The notes under the pieces were generated by a model, which was not told where the DNA came from, searched no databases, and saw nothing but the letters and a program-made list of their open reading frames with translations. From an uncultured Chloroflexota bacterium (GTDB lineage Bacteria; Chloroflexota; Anaerolineae; B4-G1; DUEL01): a DNA stretch of 10,081 nt. Positions 6,814 through 10,081 of this stretch are shown here, one piece after another. Position 1 is the first letter of the stretch; every line of letters starts with the position of its first letter. The stretch is taken from the NCBI GenBank assembly GCA_937138275.1, contig CAKZOY010000111.1, positions 1-10,081 of the forward strand, written 5' to 3'. A program made the translations under genes and the position numbers.

Positions 6814-7740
6814 TTACCACTGCTTCAGGGCACCCAGGTCAAACTCGGCCGCCGCACTGGTCAGATCCAGGCCGTAGAACTGCTGGCTCAATTTGCCCAG
6901 AGTCCCATCGGCATGCATCTGCTGGATGATTTCGCTGACCCGTTTGATCAGCGGCAGGGGGTCCTTGCTGGACGCCTTGTCCACCGCCGCAGCCAGGTAC
7001 TCAAAGAACACCGGGTCACCCAACTGCTTAATGGGCAGGCCGTCCTTAATGGCCTCTGCTCCGGTCGGTTCGGCCGTGAGCACCGCATCCAGCCGCACGC
7101 CGTCCCCCAGGGCCAGGTCCTGGAGGGCGAAGAGATCGGTCTCATACGGCTTCAGGACGGTGTCCTTGACCACCACCTCAAAGGTCTCCCCGGGGATCTC
7201 CAGCACTCCTTCCAGGTAGTACTCATAGGTGGTGCCGGTGCCGAACCCGATGCGCTTGCCGGAGAGGTCGGCCGGGTTCCGGAAGGTCGTGTTGTCTTTG
7301 TGGACGAAGAACGCGGCCGGAGTGGTGTAGTAGGGCTGGCTGAAGTAGAGTTTCTCCATCCGGGCGGGGGTGATGGTCATGGAGCCGATGCTGATGTCCC
7401 AGCGGTCGGCCCAACTCCCGGCGACGATGAGGTCCCAGCTCGGGGTGACGAAGCAGACTTCTACCCCCAGCCGCCGGGCGATCTCTTTGGCGACTTCAAT
7501 GTCAAACCCCTCCAGTTCGTTGGCGGTGTGCTGCCCGGAAGCGCATTTCGTGTTTGCCGCGCGCTGTGCTCCTTCCACCAGTTGGGACTGGGGCGGGTAC
7601 GCCGGGTCGGTGGAGACGATCAGGGTGCCCCGGGCCAGTACCCCGGCCAGTTTGTCCTGGGGAGGCGGGGCAGGCGGCCTGCATGCCGTCACCAGGAGGA
7701 CGGCCATCAGCACAAGCAGGACAGGCGACAAGCGTCTCAT
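6814..7740 (-). CDS. Amino-acid-type ABC transporter substrate-binding lipoprotein, copy A
   Basis: This 308-residue solute-binding protein has a signal peptide with lipobox VTAC (C20), so it is probably lipid-anchored outside the membrane. Domain features: GFDIEVAKEIARRLG (78-92), S120-M-T-I-T-P-A-R127 with the likely carboxylate-binding Arg, LYFSQPYY (131-138), and DLSGKRIGFGTGTTYE (158-173). The usual alpha-amino-binding Asp is replaced by A223 (LDAVLTAEP, where E. coli GlnH has ADAVLHDTP). C66 and C96 are shared with the paralogue at 4048-4971. The ribosome site AAAGGAGG (7747-7754) lies six bases before the ATG; upstream in-frame codons run into the amidase region and were excluded. It precedes the permease and ATPase genes. 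The ligand is not known. Confidence 0.93.
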   Translation of the reverse strand: MRRLSPVLLVLMAVLLVTACRPPAPPPQDKLAGVLARGTLIVSTDPAYPPQSQLVEGAQRAANTKCASGQHTANELEGFDIEVAKEIARRLGVEVCFVTPSWDLIVAGSWADRWDISIGSMTITPARMEKLYFSQPYYTTPAAFFVHKDNTTFRNPADLSGKRIGFGTGTTYEYYLEGVLEIPGETFEVVVKDTVLKPYETDLFALQDLALGDGVRLDAVLTAEPTGAEAIKDGLPIKQLGDPVFFEYLAAAVDKASSKDPLPLIKRVSEIIQQMHADGTLGKLSQQFYGLDLTSAAAEFDLGALKQW

Positions 7741-7777
7741 AGGATTCCTCCTTTCCAATGGATTGTGTGAATTCCCG

Positions 7778-7802
7778 AAAACCCGGGGGCATTCCGCCCC
7801 GG
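7778..7802 (-). terminator. Weak terminator-like hairpin after the amidase gene
   Basis: GCCCCGG (7796-7802) pairs with CCGGGGGC (7783-7790, one bulged base) around a 5-base loop, 11 bases after the amidase stop, followed on the transcribed strand by a GGG and four T residues (7778-7781). With such a short T-run it may attenuate rather than stop transcription into the binding-protein gene. Confidence 0.35.
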
Positions 7803-7813
7803 CGCGGGCCGGA

Positions 7814-9313
7814 TTATGCGGCAACGACGGGCGGGCAACGGTCGAACCACGGGCGGGCCTGTTCCAGTTGACCGGCAAGCCGGAACAGAGTGGCCTCGTC
7901 GCCGTATCGGGCGACGAAGTGCATGCCGATGGGCAGTCCTTCGTCGTTCCACCAGAGCGGCACCGACATCGCCGGTTGCCCGGTGACGTTGAAAACCGGC
8001 GTGAACGGGATAAAGGCGAAGACGTTTTCCGCCAGGGCCTCAATCCCGGCCAGGGCCTGGATCAGACCACCGGCGTTCAGGCGGCCCAGCAGTCGCATTG
8101 CGACCGCTTCCGCGCCTTTCGGCTGCAGCCAGCCGTGTTCCATCGGTGGGGTGGCGAGGGTGGGCGTCAGCAGGACGTCGTATTTTTCAAAGAACGCGGC
8201 CACCTGCCGGGTCGCGCGCTGGAGCGACCGCAGGGCGCGGGCGAACTCTCCGGCGGGAATCTGTCGGCCCAGCAGGCCCAGAGCCCAGGTGGAGGGCTCA
8301 AATTCCCGAAAGGTGGGCTTACGTCCCACCATGCGCTCCCCCTCTTCAATGTCCGCCCGAGTTTCCGCACATACCATGGTCAGAAAGTCCCGGGCGAAGG
8401 CCCGACCGTCTACCGGAGGGGCCGCCTCTTCCACGTGGTGGCCCAGTTCTTCGCAGAGACGGGCCGTCCCCTGCACTCCCTTCACGCAGTCCGGATGGAC
8501 GGTGCCCGGAAGCAGAGGAGTGGCGGTGAACGCGATGCGCAACCGGCCGGGGTCTCGTCCCACCTCTTCCAGATAGGGGCGATCCGGTGGGGGTGCAACG
8601 TAGGGCGCACCGACATCGGGGCCGGCGGTGGCGTCCAGCATCGCGGCGCTGTCCCGCACGGAAAGGGTGATGACGTGATGGATCGCCATTCCCCGCCAGG
8701 CCTCGCCGATATCTGGGCCCATCGGGATGCGGCCGCGGCTGGGCTTCAGGCCGAAGAGGCCGCAGCAGGAGGCCGGGATGCGGATAGAACCGCCGCCGTC
8801 GTTGCCGTGGGCCAGGGGGACGGTGCGCGCCGCCACCGCGGCCGCCGACCCGCCGCTGGAGCCCCCGGCGGTGCGGGAGAGGTTCCACGGGTTACGGGTC
8901 GGCCCGAAGAGGGCCGGCTCGGTGAACGGTGTGATTCCCAGTTCCGGGGTGCTGGTTTTCCCCAGGATGACCACCCCGGCCGCCCGATACCGCCGGACGA
9001 TCTCGCTATCGTAGTCGGGGACGAAATCCCGGAAGAACCGGCTTCCGCCCTGGGTGGGGACGCCCGCGTGGTGGGCCAGCAGGTCCTTGAGGAGAAAGGG
9101 CACTCCCTGAAACGGTCCTTCGGGAAGTCCTTGGGCTACCTGCTGGCGGGCGAGGTCATACATCGGGTGGATGACGGCATTGATCTGGGGATTGACCTGC
9201 TCTATGCGGCGGATGGCCTCTTCAACCAGTTCTGCCGGAGAGATTTCTTTTTTGCGCACCAGTTCGGCCAGTCCCAGGCCGTCGTAGCGATCGTAGTCCT
9301 TGAAATGGCTCAT
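7814..9313 (-). CDS. Amidase (amidase signature family, NylA-like)
   Basis: The 499-residue protein is a full-length amidase-signature hydrolase that cleaves a carboxamide C-N bond. The Ser-cisSer-Lys triad is complete: K77 (LLKDL), cis-Ser S152 in the GGSSGGS block (150-156), and nucleophile S176 in NDGGGSIRIP. The spacings (75 and 24) equal those of characterised family members such as FAAH. The C-terminal FNVTGQPAMSVP and GLPIG-HFVARYGDEATLF blocks resemble 6-aminohexanoate-cyclic-dimer hydrolase (NylA) relatives more than GatA. No GatB/GatC neighbour and no signal peptide are seen, so it is a cytoplasmic free-standing amidase with unknown substrate. The start at 9313 fits family N-termini (F-K-D-Y-D); a run of seven G residues ends three bases before it. 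It is first in the predicted operon, behind the promoter at 9450-9477. Confidence 0.93.
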   Translation of the reverse strand: MSHFKDYDRYDGLGLAELVRKKEISPAELVEEAIRRIEQVNPQINAVIHPMYDLARQQVAQGLPEGPFQGVPFLLKDLLAHHAGVPTQGGSRFFRDFVPDYDSEIVRRYRAAGVVILGKTSTPELGITPFTEPALFGPTRNPWNLSRTAGGSSGGSAAAVAARTVPLAHGNDGGGSIRIPASCCGLFGLKPSRGRIPMGPDIGEAWRGMAIHHVITLSVRDSAAMLDATAGPDVGAPYVAPPPDRPYLEEVGRDPGRLRIAFTATPLLPGTVHPDCVKGVQGTARLCEELGHHVEEAAPPVDGRAFARDFLTMVCAETRADIEEGERMVGRKPTFREFEPSTWALGLLGRQIPAGEFARALRSLQRATRQVAAFFEKYDVLLTPTLATPPMEHGWLQPKGAEAVAMRLLGRLNAGGLIQALAGIEALAENVFAFIPFTPVFNVTGQPAMSVPLWWNDEGLPIGMHFVARYGDEATLFRLAGQLEQARPWFDRCPPVVAA

Positions 9314-9377
9314 TGTCCCCCCCGGATGGTTGCTTTTGAGGAACGATGCGGCTGGCAAATTCTGGGGTTTTGATAGA

Positions 9378-9414
9378 AGGGGTTTCGCAGCGGTGAAGCC
9401 GTCGCAAAACCCCT
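9378..9414 (-). promoter_or_regulatory. Leader hairpin in 5' untranslated region of the amidase operon
   Basis: On the minus strand, arms 9414-9399 and 9393-9378 pair at 15 of 16 positions including two G-U wobbles, with a CTTCA loop. The wobbles make it more stable as minus-strand RNA than on the plus strand, suggesting it acts in the transcript. It lies about 30 bases after the predicted start site and about 65 before the start codon. No T-tract follows, so it is not a classic attenuator. Confidence 0.55.
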
Positions 9415-9449
9415 CTCTTCCGCATAAACCACGGTCGGCATTTGCTCTT

Positions 9450-9477
9450 ATTGTATCCCAAAGGGGATGATTGTCAA
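9450..9477 (-). promoter_or_regulatory. Sigma-70-type promoter for the amidase-transporter operon
   Basis: Read on the minus strand, TTGACA (9477-9472) and TACAAT (9455-9450) are separated by 16 bases. The -35 is perfect and the -10 matches five of six. Transcription should begin near 9443, giving a leader of about 130 bases before the amidase ATG. Confidence 0.75.
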
Positions 9478-9545
9478 ATGCAAACCGTGCGGCTTGTCCA
9501 GCAAATCGTTTTGAGGGAGTGGCGCGCCTGTGAAAAGGGGAGAAG

Positions 9546-9588
9546 GTGGGGTTTGTGGGGGCGGCGAAGCCGCCCCCACAAACCCCAC
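9546..9588. repeat. Perfect 20-bp palindrome between divergent promoters
   Basis: Arms 9546-9565 and 9569-9588 are perfectly complementary over 20 positions around a GAA loop, core GCGGC-GAA-GCCGC. It lies between the minus promoter (9450-9477) and the plus promoter (9618-9645), so neither predicted transcript includes it. Its outer arms are T-rich on the 5' side and A-rich on the 3' side. Confidence 0.85.
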
Positions 9589-9617
9589 ACCCCAGCCCTT
9601 TCCTCAAGGAACCCGAT

Positions 9618-9645
9618 TTGACAAAATTCCCGTTTGTGGTATCAT
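9618..9645 (+). promoter_or_regulatory. Sigma-70-type promoter for the riboswitch-controlled gene
   Basis: TTGACA (9618-9623) and TATCAT (9640-9645) are spaced by 16 bases, a perfect -35 and a five-of-six -10. The expected start near 9652 lies about 22 bases before the riboswitch, leaving a leader of about 285 bases. Confidence 0.8.
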
Positions 9646-9673
9646 TTGACCAACAATTTCATAGCCCCGGCGG

Positions 9674-9817
<144 letters not shown>

Positions 9818-9841
9818 GCGGCGCGCCAGTCGTGCCCCTTC

Positions 9842-9933
9842 TGTCTTTCCAGAGGGGGCTTCTTTTCGCCCCCTATCTTCCCCCTGCAGAACCTCAAGGT
9901 GAACCGACGGGAGCCCAATTCGTTCTGGAGGGA
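9842..9933 (+). promoter_or_regulatory. Riboswitch expression platform with anti-Shine-Dalgarno segment
   Basis: Segment 9844-9853 can pair with 9924-9933 over ten consecutive positions (two wobbles), covering the whole ribosome site GGAGGG (9927-9932). The same segment, extended to 9842-9853 with one bulged base (9847), can pair with 9803-9813, which is the 3' strand of P4 and half of the 3' strand of P1. The two pairings exclude each other. Nested between is a 7-bp hairpin AGGGGGC (9853-9859) with GCCCCCT (9868-9874), followed only by ATCTTCCCC. Without a real U-tract, translational control is favoured over termination. Confidence 0.55.
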
Positions 9934-9935
9934 AA

Positions 9936-10081
9936 ATGTCTAAGCGAAATATCGTTGTGACGGAGGCCAGCGGACAATACATTGAGGACCTTCCCGTGGA
10001 AATCGTGGAGCGCAAGGGGATCGGGCACCCCGACAGCCTGTGTGACGGCATCGCCGAGCGGATCTCGGTGGAATACTGCCG
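9936..10081 (+). CDS. mat: Archaeal-type S-adenosylmethionine synthetase (methionine adenosyltransferase), 5' part only
   Basis: Only the first 48 codons and two bases are in the window; the gene runs off the right edge. The visible part has the archaeal-type (COG1812, PF01941) N-terminus: VEIVERKGIGHPDSLCDGIA at residues 21-40, with the G-H-P-D-S-L-C-D motif at 30-37, the counterpart of the ATP/metal-binding GHPD motif of ordinary MetK. The enzyme makes S-adenosylmethionine from methionine and ATP in the cytoplasm. The start is set by GGAGGG (9927-9932), three bases before the ATG, a tight spacing. It follows a SAM-I riboswitch, so its product would repress its own synthesis. Archaeal-type enzymes also occur in some bacteria, so this does not make the host an archaeon; the S-box leader and sigma-70 promoters say bacterium. 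Confidence 0.9.
   Translation, partial: MSKRNIVVTEASGQYIEDLPVEIVERKGIGHPDSLCDGIAERISVEYC

Noticed and set aside
6619..7770. A 383-codon plus-strand open frame opposite binding protein A.
   Set aside because: Mirror of the real gene; no ribosome site or family similarity.
7370..9373. A 667-codon open frame on the plus strand opposite the amidase and binding-protein genes.
   Set aside because: It is antisense to two genes with complete motifs, has low-complexity Gly/Arg/Pro-rich composition and no recognisable domain; such frames are common in GC-rich DNA.
9874..9881. TATCTTCC as an antiterminator partner of GGAAGATA (9806-9813).
   Set aside because: The 8-bp match is real but overlaps the 9853-9874 hairpin by only one base, so it would enclose rather than disrupt that hairpin; the pairing with 9842-9853 is a better switch.

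Overview
This is a GC-rich bacterial window with two convergent gene blocks and one divergent block. The lineage cannot be proven from the sequence. An archaeal-type S-adenosylmethionine synthetase behind a SAM-I riboswitch, GC-rich codon use and numerous GC-rich intergenic palindromes would suit a Chloroflexota-like (Anaerolineae-type) bacterium; this is an inference held at low to moderate confidence. There are no tRNAs, rRNAs, insertion sequences, phage genes or CRISPR arrays.

Layout. Bases 1-423 hold no gene but are full of inverted repeats and degenerate repeated segments. Bases 424-2156 (+ strand) carry a bacteriohemerythrin followed 11 bases later by a family 1 glycoside hydrolase, ended by a perfect 18-bp palindrome. 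Bases 9313 down to 2277 (- strand) look like one long operon of seven genes, read from a near-consensus sigma-70 promoter at 9450-9477: amidase, substrate-binding lipoprotein, membrane permease, ATPase, a second substrate-binding lipoprotein, an unrecognised multi-spanning membrane protein, and a membrane-anchored methyltransferase with a C-terminal zinc ribbon. Most junctions are tight (overlap of 17 bases, gaps of 27, 0 and 1), while the 73- and 170-base gaps around the first binding-protein gene contain hairpins. Bases 9618-10081 (+ strand) hold a strong promoter, a textbook SAM-I (S-box) riboswitch and the first 48 codons of an archaeal-type methionine adenosyltransferase, cut by the window end.

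How the genes work together. The four ABC genes form a polar amino-acid-type (PAAT/HisMQ-GlnQ) importer with two paralogous binding proteins for one permease/ATPase. Both binding proteins lack the aspartate that normally holds the ligand's alpha-amino group, and the first gene of the operon is an amidase-signature hydrolase, so the cargo may be an amide or N-blocked compound rather than a plain amino acid. The two last genes of the operon have no obvious transport role. The riboswitch leader contains a coherent translational switch: one segment (9842-9854) can pair either with the riboswitch 3' side or with the Shine-Dalgarno sequence of the downstream gene.

The most interesting items are that leader, the atypical twin binding proteins, the anchor-methyltransferase-zinc ribbon protein, and a family of long palindromes whose T-rich 5' and A-rich 3' arms are the reverse of an intrinsic terminator.
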